Source of the DNA: JAMCRM01 sp041685075
GTDB taxonomy: Bacteria > Acidobacteriota > Terriglobia > Bryobacterales > Bryobacteraceae
Assembly: GCA_041685075.1 (NCBI GenBank)
Contig: JAWLGN010000061.1
Location: 1 to 21,553 of the forward strand
Direction of reading: 5' to 3'
DNA length: 21,553 nucleotides
Each line of letters opens with the position of its first letter. Within the stretch, counting starts at the first letter, position 1. Under the pieces are notes generated by a model. The model saw nothing but the letters and a program-made list of their open reading frames with translations. It searched no databases and was not told the origin of the DNA. Of the stretch, positions 14,827 through 21,553 are shown one piece after another. A program made the translations under genes and the position numbers.

Positions 14827-16031
14827 AGCATGTAGACTCTTTCCCTGTTGCTGTCCCAGGCCGCGTACTTGCGGCGGCGGAACGACTGCACGCCCAGTTC
14901 GCACGCCACCACGGCCTTGTAGCCGAGTTCCGCGTCGCACTTCAGCGGTTCATTGTTGCGGATGGCGTTCTGCAGATTGCGATGGTGCAGCACGGTGTTC
15001 TCGGCGCCCTTCTTCTCGAAGACGATCTCTTCCATCTCCTTGGCGTAGAGGCGCTGGGGCGTGATGGTGAAACCCGTGCGGGTGAACTGCAAGGTGGCCT
15101 TGTGGCCGCGCAGGACGTGATCGACGGGCGTGTCGTTGGCCATCGAGGAGATCAGCAGCACGTTAGGGCCGCCCGGGTACTCCAGCATAATGTTGAAGGT
15201 ATCGGGAATCTCGGCGATGCTGTCGGAGAACTGGAACTTACCGCCGCTGCCCACGCCGCGCTCCGGAAAGCCGAGATCGAGCGCCTTGATGATGCGGGTC
15301 ACGCGGTGGATGAAGAGGTCGGTGGCGATGCCGCCCGAGTAATCCCAATAGCGGCGCCAGCGGAAGTAACGCTCCGGATCCCAGGAGCGCTTGGGCGCGG
15401 AACCCAGCCAGGCTCTCCAGTCCAGATTTTCGCCGGGGCGCGCGTCGTCATCGATGGGATAGGCCCAGTAATCGTCGCGGTGGTTGCGGGAGTAGTCGAT
15501 CTGGGCGATCACCACGTTGCCCAGCACGCCCTTCTTGACGTACTCCTGAGCCGCTTCGTAGGAATCGTCGGACATGCCCTGCACGCCGACCTGTAACTTC
15601 AGATTACTGCTGCGCACCTTGGCCAGAAGTTTCTTGGATTCGGCGGCGTTGTGGGTCATGGGTTTTTCGACGTAGACGTGTTTGCCGGCGTCGAGCGCGT
15701 CCATGGCCATCTGGTAGTGCCAGTGTTCGGGGGTAGCGATGAGGACGTAGTCGATGTCCTTTTCGGCGAGCAAGGCGCGGTAGTCCTTGTAGATCTTACC
15801 GCCGGTCAGTTCGGACGCGGCCTGTGCGCGCTTGTCATAGATATCGCACACCGCCACGATTTCGATGTTGTCGGTTTCTTTGGCCTTCACGAGCGAACGC
15901 ATGTGCCCGGTGGCCATGCCGCCGCATCCGATCACGCCGATGCGAAGACGTTCATTGGCGCCCTGGGCACGGGCGTAACTGCGGGCGGCGAGCAGAGTAG
16001 TGGCGCCGCCAAGGAACGTTCTGCGATTCAT
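14823..16031 (-). CDS. Gfo/Idh/MocA family oxidoreductase, Tat-type leader (402 residues)
   Basis: A predicted NAD(P)-dependent dehydrogenase, only distantly related to the tandem pair downstream. The leader NRRTFLGGATTLLAARSYARAQ has twin arginines and a usable hydrophobic stretch. The nucleotide-binding turn is GVIGCGGMA (32-40), PEHWH (101-105) follows strand 4, and Glu122-Lys123-Pro124 is the EKP motif. The C-terminal domain contains SGGIATDLFIHRVTRI, the usual substrate-side helix. Its stop codon overlaps the sulfatase ATG by 4 bp, so the two are translationally coupled and probably act on the same substrate. A TACAAT hexamer lies 7 nt before the start, in the 24-bp gap after the antiporter gene. 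Confidence 0.92.
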   Translation of the reverse strand: MNRRTFLGGATTLLAARSYARAQGANERLRIGVIGCGGMATGHMRSLVKAKETDNIEIVAVCDIYDKRAQAASELTGGKIYKDYRALLAEKDIDYVLIATPEHWHYQMAMDALDAGKHVYVEKPMTHNAAESKKLLAKVRSSNLKLQVGVQGMSDDSYEAAQEYVKKGVLGNVVIAQIDYSRNHRDDYWAYPIDDDARPGENLDWRAWLGSAPKRSWDPERYFRWRRYWDYSGGIATDLFIHRVTRIIKALDLGFPERGVGSGGKFQFSDSIAEIPDTFNIMLEYPGGPNVLLISSMANDTPVDHVLRGHKATLQFTRTGFTITPQRLYAKEMEEIVFEKKGAENTVLHHRNLQNAIRNNEPLKCDAELGYKAVVACELGVQSFRRRKYAAWDSNRERVYML

Positions 16032-16038
16032 GCCTCTG

Positions 16039-16044
16039 ATTGTA
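16039..16044 (-). promoter_or_regulatory. Predicted -10 element TACAAT before the 402-residue oxidoreductase
   Basis: TACAAT, preceded by TG at one base's distance, is the best -10 match in this set and ends 7 nt before the ATG at 16031. It would start the oxidoreductase-sulfatase transcript essentially at the start codon. Confidence 0.5.
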
Positions 16045-16055
16045 CACGCGTCGAG

Positions 16056-17399
16056 TCAGCGGCTGGAAATGGCGGCCAGGGTCTGCTCCTCCGGCTCCTG
16101 GGCGGGCCGGCGGTACCTGCAGGAGGCGCAGCGCGGCGTGGCGTAGTCCGGAGAGCACAGGGCGCCGGTGGCGGGCGCGCAGTCGGGAATGCGCTCGAGG
16201 CTGCGGGCGAGGCCCAGGACCCTGCCGGGGCGGAATGCGACGATCGCCGCCGCGGCAGCCAGGTAGAGCCCCGTAAAGATGGGGCGGACCTGCTGCGGAT
16301 CGACACCCGGGACCGGCATCGAGGACGCTATCCAGGGCAGCAGCAGTTGTCCGGCAAACAACCCGAACAGCAGTCCGGCGGCACCGAGCGAGAGCCGCAT
16401 CCCGGCCAGCAGCGCGATCCCCAGCAGCGATTGCGCCGCCGTGAGCAGGATCTCGGTCATCTGCATGCCGGTCATGGGAATGGAGTGGGCCAGGGTGCCG
16501 CTCGAGACGGCGAACACGCCCGGGATCATCCCCACCAGCAGGGTCCACTGGTTGAGCTTGGCGGAGAGCAGGCTGCCCAGCGCCAGCCCCGCCTGCCCGC
16601 GCCAGGCGAAAGCCAGGGCGACGGTGAACTCGGGCGCTTCGGAGGCCAGCGGCGCCAGCCACTGCACCAGGATGAATTCGTCCAGCCCGAACTGCCTGCC
16701 GGTGCCCAGCAGGCCTTCGCAGAAGGGTTCCGCGGCGGCCAGGATCACCAGCCCGGCATACAGAAACCTGCCCGCGGTGGCCATGCGGCGCCGGGACGCG
16801 GGCAGGTTGGCCAGCAGTTCCGCGGGGCCGTCCACCTCGCACTCCGGACAGCGCCGCCGCGCCGCCGTGGCGATGTACCCGCAGTAGATCCCCAGAAAGA
16901 CCAGCCCGTCGTACCACGCCAGCGAGCCCTTGATGGGAATGACGAAGGCGTAGACCGTGGCCGCGCCCAGAAACAGCAGTTCCGTGCGCCGCTCCTCCTC
17001 GATGCGCGCGGGACGGCGGAAACGGAACCAGCAGACCGCCGCGATGAGTCCCCATGCCACCCCGATCAGCAGCCGGTTGGCGCCGGTCATGTTGGCGATG
17101 GCGTACTGCGCGTAACCGCCCCCCGGGTTGCTGCCCGCCTGCCAGGTGAAGTACATGTCCACGGAATACTCCGGCAGTACGGCCATCAGGGCCACCACCG
17201 CCAATGCCAATGCCTGGGAGATATCGGTCTGGGCCGCATCGCAGGCCCATAACAGCAGGAAGGAGGCGCCGAGAATGGCGGAGCCGGCCGTCAGGGCCAT
17301 CAGGGGCGCTTCCAGGGGGATGCCCGCCAGCCGCACCGCGATGGCCGGAAGAGCCGTCAACGCGGCGAGCAGGATGGTTAACGCGTGTCTTTGTCGCAT
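16056..17399 (-). CDS. Sodium/calcium exchanger family (CaCA) membrane protein
   Basis: A 447-residue integral membrane protein with about ten to twelve hydrophobic segments, in the cation/Ca2+ antiporter superfamily. The two alpha-repeats are visible: LPEYSVDMYF (75-84) with ANMTGANRLLIG (102-113), and SEAPEFTVAL (253-262) with SAKLNQWTLLVG (279-290). The second repeat has the KLNQWTLLVG form that I recall from a bacterial subgroup, instead of the canonical GSN text, so the ion carried is uncertain. A cytoplasmic loop has Cys184-Pro-Glu-Cys187, and the tail has Cys407, 415, 424 and 427, which could bind metal. A GTG start at 17447 would add 16 residues; the ATG at 17399 is preferred because a short charged N-terminus then leads into the first helix. 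Neither start has a good ribosome binding site. Confidence 0.82.
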   Translation of the reverse strand: MRQRHALTILLAALTALPAIAVRLAGIPLEAPLMALTAGSAILGASFLLLWACDAAQTDISQALALAVVALMAVLPEYSVDMYFTWQAGSNPGGGYAQYAIANMTGANRLLIGVAWGLIAAVCWFRFRRPARIEEERRTELLFLGAATVYAFVIPIKGSLAWYDGLVFLGIYCGYIATAARRRCPECEVDGPAELLANLPASRRRMATAGRFLYAGLVILAAAEPFCEGLLGTGRQFGLDEFILVQWLAPLASEAPEFTVALAFAWRGQAGLALGSLLSAKLNQWTLLVGMIPGVFAVSSGTLAHSIPMTGMQMTEILLTAAQSLLGIALLAGMRLSLGAAGLLFGLFAGQLLLPWIASSMPVPGVDPQQVRPIFTGLYLAAAAAIVAFRPGRVLGLARSLERIPDCAPATGALCSPDYATPRCASCRYRRPAQEPEEQTLAAISSR

Positions 17400-17513
17400 T
17401 CGCTCGGGCGCGCGGAAAAGGGAACCGCGCAGCCAAAGCTCTGACACCCGGTGGGGACCGGTCAGGGAGGCCAGGAGACGCCGTTACGCTCCGGGATTGT
17501 TGACCTGCCTGGG

Positions 17514-17529
17514 GCCGGCGTGCGCCGGC
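17514..17529. repeat. REP-like palindrome in a divergent intergenic region
   Basis: GCCGGC (17514-17519) and GCCGGC (17524-17529) flank GTGC; the stem can extend to seven pairs with a two-base loop. The following CTCTGC matches the CGCTGC tail of the element at 10351-10370. Lying between divergent genes, it is unlikely to be a terminator. Confidence 0.4.
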
Positions 17530-17678
17530 TCTGCTACTCCCCTTTGGCGGAAATTTCATCGTAGCATCCGGTGAATCGGACCTGCAACGCCGGTATTCGC
17601 CGCGGCCTGATTTTCAGAATGCAAGCAAACCCATTCCCCGGGGCGGATTTCCTGTTCTCTCGGTTGCGGGGCCCAAAA

Positions 17679-17684
17679 TATACT
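17679..17684 (+). promoter_or_regulatory. Predicted -10 element TATACT
   Basis: TATACT ends 10 nt before the ATG at 17695. GAGG at 17685-17688 would serve as a ribosome binding site only if transcription starts earlier than this hexamer implies. No -35 at the usual distance is convincing. Confidence 0.4.
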
Positions 17685-17694
17685 GAGGGCATCT

Positions 17695-19083
17695 ATGCCC
17701 CCGATGCGATTGCCCGCTACACTGGCTTTGCTGGTGTTCCTTATGACGACCCTTGCCCATCCGGCGCCCGGCGCCGAAAAATACCGCCTCATCATCGTCG
17801 ATCCGGGCCATTTTCACGCCGCGCTCGTGCAGAAAGAGATGTATCCGCAGGTATCGCATCGGGCGGATGTTTACGCGCAGCTCGGCGCGGACCTGATCGA
17901 GCACCTTAAGCGCGTGGCGCTGTTCAACTCCCGCCCGGAGAATCCCACGTCCTGGGAGCTGGAGGTGCATACCGGTCCGGACTTCGAATCGCGCGCGCTG
18001 GCCGGCGCCAAGGGCGGCATCGTAGTGCTCTCCGGACGCAATGCGAAGAAGATGGACCGCATCGAGGCGGCCGTCAAGGCCGGATTTCACGTCCTGGCCG
18101 ACAAGCCCTGGACCCTCTCCTCGGCCGATATCCCCCGGATGAAGGCCACCCTCGAACTGGCCGGGCGCAAGGGCCTGGTGGCCTACGACATCATGACCGA
18201 GCGCTACGAGATGACCTCCATCGTGGCGCGCGAGCTGGTTCGCGACCCCGCCGTCTTCGGCCGGCCCATCGAAGGCACCCCCGAGGAGCCGGGCGTCTTC
18301 ATGGAGAGCGTCCATCACATCATGAAGCTGGTGGCGGGCGTGCCCGGGCTGCGCCCCCTCTCCTTCTTCGACATCCACGAACAGGGCGAGGGGCTTTCCG
18401 ACGTGGGCGCCCACCCGGTGGACCTGGCGCAATGGACGCTCTTTCCGGACCGCGCCATCGACTGGCAGTCCGACATCCAGCTTCTTTCCGGGCGGCGCTG
18501 GCCCACCGTGATGTCTCGGGCCGAATTCGAGCGCGTCACCGGCTACCGCGAGTTTCCGGACCTGCTGCGCCCCTGGGTGAAGCAGGACAGCGTGGAATAC
18601 TTTTGCAACAACAGTGTCGTCTACAGGCTGCGTGGCGTGCACGTGAAGATGAACGTGCTGTGGAACTACGAAGCGCCTCCGGGCGAGGGCGATGTCTACG
18701 AGGCCGTCTTCCGGGGCACGCGCGCGCGTGTAGAGATCCGGCAGCGCAGCCAGGAAGGGCGCCGGCCGGAGGTGTACATCACGCCGGAAGCGAGCGCGCG
18801 CGCCGAAGTGGCCGCCGCAGCCCGTGCCCGCATCGCCGCGCTTGCCGCGCGGTATCCGGGCACCACGCTGGCCGAAAGCGGCGGGGAGTTGCGAGTCATG
18901 ATTCCCGACAGGCACCGCGAGGGCCACGAGGCGCACTTCGCTCAGGTAACCCGGCAATTCTTCGAGTACTTAAAGGCGCCGCACTCCCTGCCCGCCTGGG
19001 AAAACCCCAACATGATGGCCAAGTACTGGGTGACCGCACGAGGCGTGGAGATCGCCCGCAAGGCCGGCGCCGCGGCGGAGTAA
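17695..19083 (+). CDS. Exported Gfo/Idh/MocA-like protein with 'putative oxidoreductase C-terminal' domain
   Basis: A 462-residue protein with a signal peptide (residues 1-27, LLVFLMTTLAHPAPGAEK). The N-terminal half is Rossmann-like but departs from the usual pattern: there is no GxGxxG, and the first turn reads DPGHFHAALVQ (36-46). The EKP site appears as Ala135-Asp-Lys137-Pro138. GAHPVDLAQW (238-247) matches the conserved His-containing helix of the substrate domain. The C-terminal half fits the family known as putative oxidoreductase C-terminal domain, found in Bacteroidota and Acidobacteriota. Without a standard nucleotide-binding loop, cofactor use is uncertain. The next gene follows after 48 bp on the same strand. 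An ATG at 17704 is an alternative start. Confidence 0.85.
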   Translation: MPPMRLPATLALLVFLMTTLAHPAPGAEKYRLIIVDPGHFHAALVQKEMYPQVSHRADVYAQLGADLIEHLKRVALFNSRPENPTSWELEVHTGPDFESRALAGAKGGIVVLSGRNAKKMDRIEAAVKAGFHVLADKPWTLSSADIPRMKATLELAGRKGLVAYDIMTERYEMTSIVARELVRDPAVFGRPIEGTPEEPGVFMESVHHIMKLVAGVPGLRPLSFFDIHEQGEGLSDVGAHPVDLAQWTLFPDRAIDWQSDIQLLSGRRWPTVMSRAEFERVTGYREFPDLLRPWVKQDSVEYFCNNSVVYRLRGVHVKMNVLWNYEAPPGEGDVYEAVFRGTRARVEIRQRSQEGRRPEVYITPEASARAEVAAAARARIAALAARYPGTTLAESGGELRVMIPDRHREGHEAHFAQVTRQFFEYLKAPHSLPAWENPNMMAKYWVTARGVEIARKAGAAAE

Positions 19084-19117
19084 ACGCGCGTAACCAAGTG
19101 CCCAATCGCCCCGCTGT

Positions 19118-19123
19118 TAGAAT
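19118..19123 (+). promoter_or_regulatory. Predicted -10 element TAGAAT
   Basis: TAGAAT ends 8 nt before the ATG at 19132, in the 48-bp gap after the preceding gene. No Shine-Dalgarno sequence precedes this ATG, which fits a very short leader. Confidence 0.45.
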
Positions 19124-19131
19124 CGTGCGGT

Positions 19132-21321
19132 ATGGGCAAAATTGTCCCCGGAGCGGCCATCGCCCTGGCCTGGGCATTCGGATGGTCCGCATGGGCTCAG
19201 ACGGGTATCGCCGAAGATAAATGGGCGGTGACGCCGCGCGGCAGCATCATCTCGCGGCAGAGCGTGTTGCCGGATTCCACCGCGCTGGTGAAGTCTCTGG
19301 GCGACGCCGCCGAACTGGTGCTGCAATGGAAGCCGCCCGCCGATCGGGCTGCCTGGGGGCGGAGGCGGCCCGAAGCCGAGCGCGCCTTTCGTGCCGCCAT
19401 CGGGCTGACCACGCTCCCCGAGAGGTCGCCGCTGAACGCCCGCACCGTGGCCCGCCACGACTTCGGCGACTACGTGGTGGAGAACGTCATTTTCGAAAGC
19501 CGGCCCGGCTTTCCCGTCACCGCCAACCTCTACCGGCCGAAGGCTGCCGCGGCGGGCAAGCGGCCCGCCATTCTCTGTCCCATCGGGCATCACCTCGAGG
19601 CCGGCAAGACCGCCACGGTAATCCAGGCGCGATCCATCGGGCTGGCCCGCATGGGCTTCATCGTCCTGACCTACGACGCCATCGGGCAGGGCGAGCGCAT
19701 GTTCACCGGCAACGTGCACCACGACGCCGGTTACGCCCTGATGCCTTTGGGGGAGACCATCGCCGGCTGGATGGTCTGGGACAGCATGCGTGCCATCGAT
19801 TACCTGCTCACGCTCGAGGATGTCGACCCGCGCCGCATAGGGATTACGGGCAACTCCGGAGGCGGCCTGAACACGCTCTTCACCGCGGCGCTCGACGAGC
19901 GCATCGCCGCCGCCGTGGTGGTGGGCTACACCTATGAATTCCGGCACTGGATCAAGTACGCGGGATCGCACTGCACCTGCACCCACCTGCCCGGCCTGTT
20001 CAGCGGCATGGAGTGGTTCGAAATCGCCGGCCTGATTGCCCCCCGGCCGCTGCTGATGCTCCAGGGGGAGTACGATTCCATCTTCCAGGTGGAAGGCGCG
20101 CGGCGCGCTGCGCGCGGCACGGAAGCTGTCTACGCCGCGGTGGGTCAGCCCGGGTGCGTGCGCCTGGACGTGGTGCCCGGGCAGCCGCATGCCTACACCC
20201 AGCCTTTCCGCGAGCGCATGAACGGCTGGATGGCGCAATGGCTGTTGGGGCGGGGCAGAGGGGAGCCGCTTGAGGAAGCTGCCATCGAAACGCTTCCGGA
20301 AAAGGACCCGCGCCTGCTTTGCGATCCGCAGGGCGCCGTCATGCGAAACGCGCCCACGGTGGTGGATCTGGCGCGGCGGCGCGCTCTCGAGGCCGTCGAG
20401 GCGCTCGACCGGCGGGACGCCCGTGCGGCGGCCGGTTGGGTGGCGCGCTTGACGGCTCCCCCGGACGCGCATCCTCACTTTCTCGCGCCCGGCGTGCGGC
20501 AAAGAGCCGACGTGCCGGGCGGGACCCTGCAGAAGATCTCTTTCGTCAGCGAGGAAGGCCAGTACATCCCGGGCCTGCTGTGGCTGCCCCGGTCGAAGCC
20601 GTCCCGAACCGTCATCCTGGTGGATGAGGAAGGCAAAGCGGCGGCGGCGGAATCGGGGCTGGTGGAGCCCCTGCTCGAAAACGGTTACGCGGTGCTTTCG
20701 GTGGACCTCCGCGGGCGCGGCGAGACCCTGGGCCGCTACAGCGAAGTCCGGAATATCAACTTCGAGCTGGTTCTGAGCCGGGTGCTCTCGGGAAAGCCGC
20801 TGCCCGGCCGCCGCGCCTTCGATCTGATCCGAACACTGGACTACCTGGCTCGCAGGAATCTGCCTCTGGAGGGTCTCGCGGTAGTCGCCAGGGGAGACGA
20901 TGTTCTCCCGGCGCTCCTTGCGGCCGCCGCCGACAGCCGCATTCGCCGGGTGGCCGCGGCGTCGTACCTGCATAGCTTCGTCTCCCAGATGCTGGCGAGA
21001 GAACCGCGGACGCTGGGGGGAACATCGCGCGAGCTGCCCGCCGCCTGGAATCACCCGCAGCGCCAGGGGACCATCGATGTTGGCGAATACAAGGTCGATT
21101 TCGGATCGGTGATTCCGGACGCGCTGCGGCACGCCGATGTGGCCGATATCGCGGCCCTGATTGCGCCGCGGCCCGTGCTGTTCTGCCAGGCCCGCGACCG
21201 GCGCTCGGCCGATGACCGGACCCGCGCGCGGCTGGAAAGGGCGCTGCCGCAGGGGGCATACCGGCCGGAAGCGGTGCTGGACGCACGGCTGCTCTTGGAG
21301 TGGCTGCGGAGCGGGCAGTAA
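19132..21321 (+). CDS. Two-domain alpha/beta hydrolase (acetylxylan-esterase-like), exported
   Basis: A 729-residue protein with a signal peptide (residues 1-22, ending SAWAQ). The first domain, about 100-375, is an alpha/beta hydrolase like acetylxylan esterases: TANLYRPK strand, YDAIGQGER oxyanion region (181-189), nucleophile elbow Gly240-Asn-Ser242-Gly-Gly, likely acid Asp315 in GEYDS and His353 in GQPHAY. The second domain, about 465-729, repeats the fold (GLLWLPR, SVDLRGRGET, LIAPRPVLF), but the elbow position reads VARGDD (585-590), so the Ser is replaced by Gly588, and no matching His is seen. It is therefore probably a pseudo-enzyme or binding domain. Ester removal from polysaccharides or sugar acids is plausible but unproven. 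It pairs with the upstream oxidoreductase-like gene. Confidence 0.87.
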   Translation: MGKIVPGAAIALAWAFGWSAWAQTGIAEDKWAVTPRGSIISRQSVLPDSTALVKSLGDAAELVLQWKPPADRAAWGRRRPEAERAFRAAIGLTTLPERSPLNARTVARHDFGDYVVENVIFESRPGFPVTANLYRPKAAAAGKRPAILCPIGHHLEAGKTATVIQARSIGLARMGFIVLTYDAIGQGERMFTGNVHHDAGYALMPLGETIAGWMVWDSMRAIDYLLTLEDVDPRRIGITGNSGGGLNTLFTAALDERIAAAVVVGYTYEFRHWIKYAGSHCTCTHLPGLFSGMEWFEIAGLIAPRPLLMLQGEYDSIFQVEGARRAARGTEAVYAAVGQPGCVRLDVVPGQPHAYTQPFRERMNGWMAQWLLGRGRGEPLEEAAIETLPEKDPRLLCDPQGAVMRNAPTVVDLARRRALEAVEALDRRDARAAAGWVARLTAPPDAHPHFLAPGVRQRADVPGGTLQKISFVSEEGQYIPGLLWLPRSKPSRTVILVDEEGKAAAAESGLVEPLLENGYAVLSVDLRGRGETLGRYSEVRNINFELVLSRVLSGKPLPGRRAFDLIRTLDYLARRNLPLEGLAVVARGDDVLPALLAAAADSRIRRVAAASYLHSFVSQMLAREPRTLGGTSRELPAAWNHPQRQGTIDVGEYKVDFGSVIPDALRHADVADIAALIAPRPVLFCQARDRRSADDRTRARLERALPQGAYRPEAVLDARLLLEWLRSGQ

Positions 21322-21323
21322 AA

Positions 21324-21345
21324 CCGCGCGGTGCGCACCGCCGGC
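21324..21345. terminator. Palindromic hairpin between convergent genes
   Basis: The 14-bp perfect palindrome GCGGTGCGCACCGC (21328-21341) lies in the 25-bp gap between the esterase and GH15 stop codons. Read on the minus strand it is followed within a few bases by TTTTA, so it is a better terminator for the GH15 gene than for the esterase. Confidence 0.45.
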
Positions 21346-21346
21346 T

Positions 21347-21553
21347 TCAACCACGCCCTGCGCGCCCGGACTTCCGGGCGGCCAGGCGGGCTGTCGCGCG
21401 CTCCAGGTACATGGCGCTCGAGATCAGGCCCACGTGGCTGAAGGCCTGGGGGAAATTGCCCAGGAAGGCGCCGCTGGAGGGGTCGATCTGTTCGGCCATC
21501 AGACCTACGGCGTTGGCGCGCGCGCATAGCGAATCGAACAGGTCGTAAGCCTC
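21347..21553 (-). CDS. GH15 family glycosidase (glucoamylase/trehalase-like), C-terminal fragment cut by the window edge
   Basis: The last 68 codons and the TGA stop of a gene entering from the right edge. The reading begins EAYDLFDSLCARANAVGL and contains GAFLGNFPQAFSHVGLISSA (residues 29-48 of the fragment). The pattern LGNFPQAFSHxGLI is strongly typical of the C-terminal end of bacterial GH15 proteins, whose members hydrolyse alpha-glucosidic bonds in maltodextrins or trehalose. The catalytic residues lie outside the window. The tail after ERATARL is short and basic. The gene converges on the esterase gene. Confidence 0.82.
   Translation of the reverse strand, partial: EAYDLFDSLCARANAVGLMAEQIDPSSGAFLGNFPQAFSHVGLISSAMYLERATARLAARKSGRAGRG

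Noticed and set aside
13090..14835. Plus-strand open frame (581 codons) opposite the sulfatase gene
   Set aside because: Antisense shadow of a gene with full sulfatase signatures; no recognisable motif, signal or start context of its own.
15952..17559. Minus-strand open frame (535 codons) in a second frame of the antiporter region
   Set aside because: It overlaps the CaCA frame, which has clear transmembrane segments and alpha-repeats; this frame is Arg/Pro/Gly-rich with no membrane pattern.
17556..17795. Small open frames in the divergent gap and the start of the oxidoreductase-like gene
   Set aside because: They lack a ribosome binding site and any family pattern, and overlap the signal peptide of the gene starting at 17695.
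19117..21354. Minus-strand open frame (745 codons) opposite the two-domain esterase
   Set aside because: It covers the whole esterase gene in antisense, with His/Arg/Gly-rich text and no family motif.
1..21553. CRISPR arrays, tRNA or rRNA genes, prophage or toxin-antitoxin pairs
   Set aside because: I looked for regularly spaced repeats, tRNA-like cloverleaf text, conserved rRNA segments and small paired genes and found none.

Overview
The window is GC-rich bacterial DNA (about 65% G+C by my estimate) whose gene repertoire points to an Acidobacteriota soil bacterium of the Bryobacter/Solibacter type. The pointers are a TonB-dependent receptor with an N-terminal carboxypeptidase-regulatory-like domain, several twin-arginine-tagged Gfo/Idh/MocA oxidoreductases next to a sulfatase, an M2 (ACE-like) peptidase and a 'putative oxidoreductase C-terminal' protein. 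The lineage is inferred from family content, not from a marker gene. I see no rRNA, tRNA, CRISPR array or intact mobile element.

Layout. Positions 1-366 are non-coding. They hold a possible IS21-type terminal remnant (121-170), a TTGACA promoter (193-223), a 5'-leader hairpin (265-283) and a strong ribosome binding site for the receptor gene (367-3753, +). A GC hairpin separates this gene from a convergent pair on the minus strand: a class-A-beta-lactamase-like serine hydrolase (4332-5210) followed 5 bp later by a DJ-1/PfpI protein (3790-4326). Diverging from that pair by 25 bp is a plus-strand run: family 2 glycosyltransferase with a Rossmann-like tail (5236-6243), class-C-type serine hydrolase (6251-7306), an unrecognised exported protein (7326-8555) and an M2 metallopeptidase (8570-10351).

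A second block runs on the minus strand from about 17399 down to 10391: a CaCA-type cation antiporter, a Gfo/Idh/MocA oxidoreductase, a Cys-type sulfatase translationally coupled to it by an ATGA overlap, and two tandem 446-residue Gfo/Idh/MocA paralogues about 85% identical to each other. A third, plus-strand pair (17695-21321) encodes an exported Gfo/Idh/MocA-like protein and a two-domain alpha/beta hydrolase whose second domain has lost its nucleophile. The right edge carries the 3' end of a GH15-type glycosidase gene on the minus strand.

Taken together, receptor, sulfatase, oxidoreductases, esterase and GH15 enzyme suggest uptake and stepwise breakdown of decorated carbohydrates; the substrate cannot be read from the sequence. 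No clearly new multi-gene system is evident. The most interesting signals are a TANNNT (-10-like) hexamer 6-11 nt upstream of most start codons, which suggests leaderless or nearly leaderless transcripts; mosaic divergence in the tandem Gfo/Idh/MocA pair; two hydrolase domains that keep their fold signatures but lack key catalytic residues; and an uncharacterised exported protein at 7326-8555.
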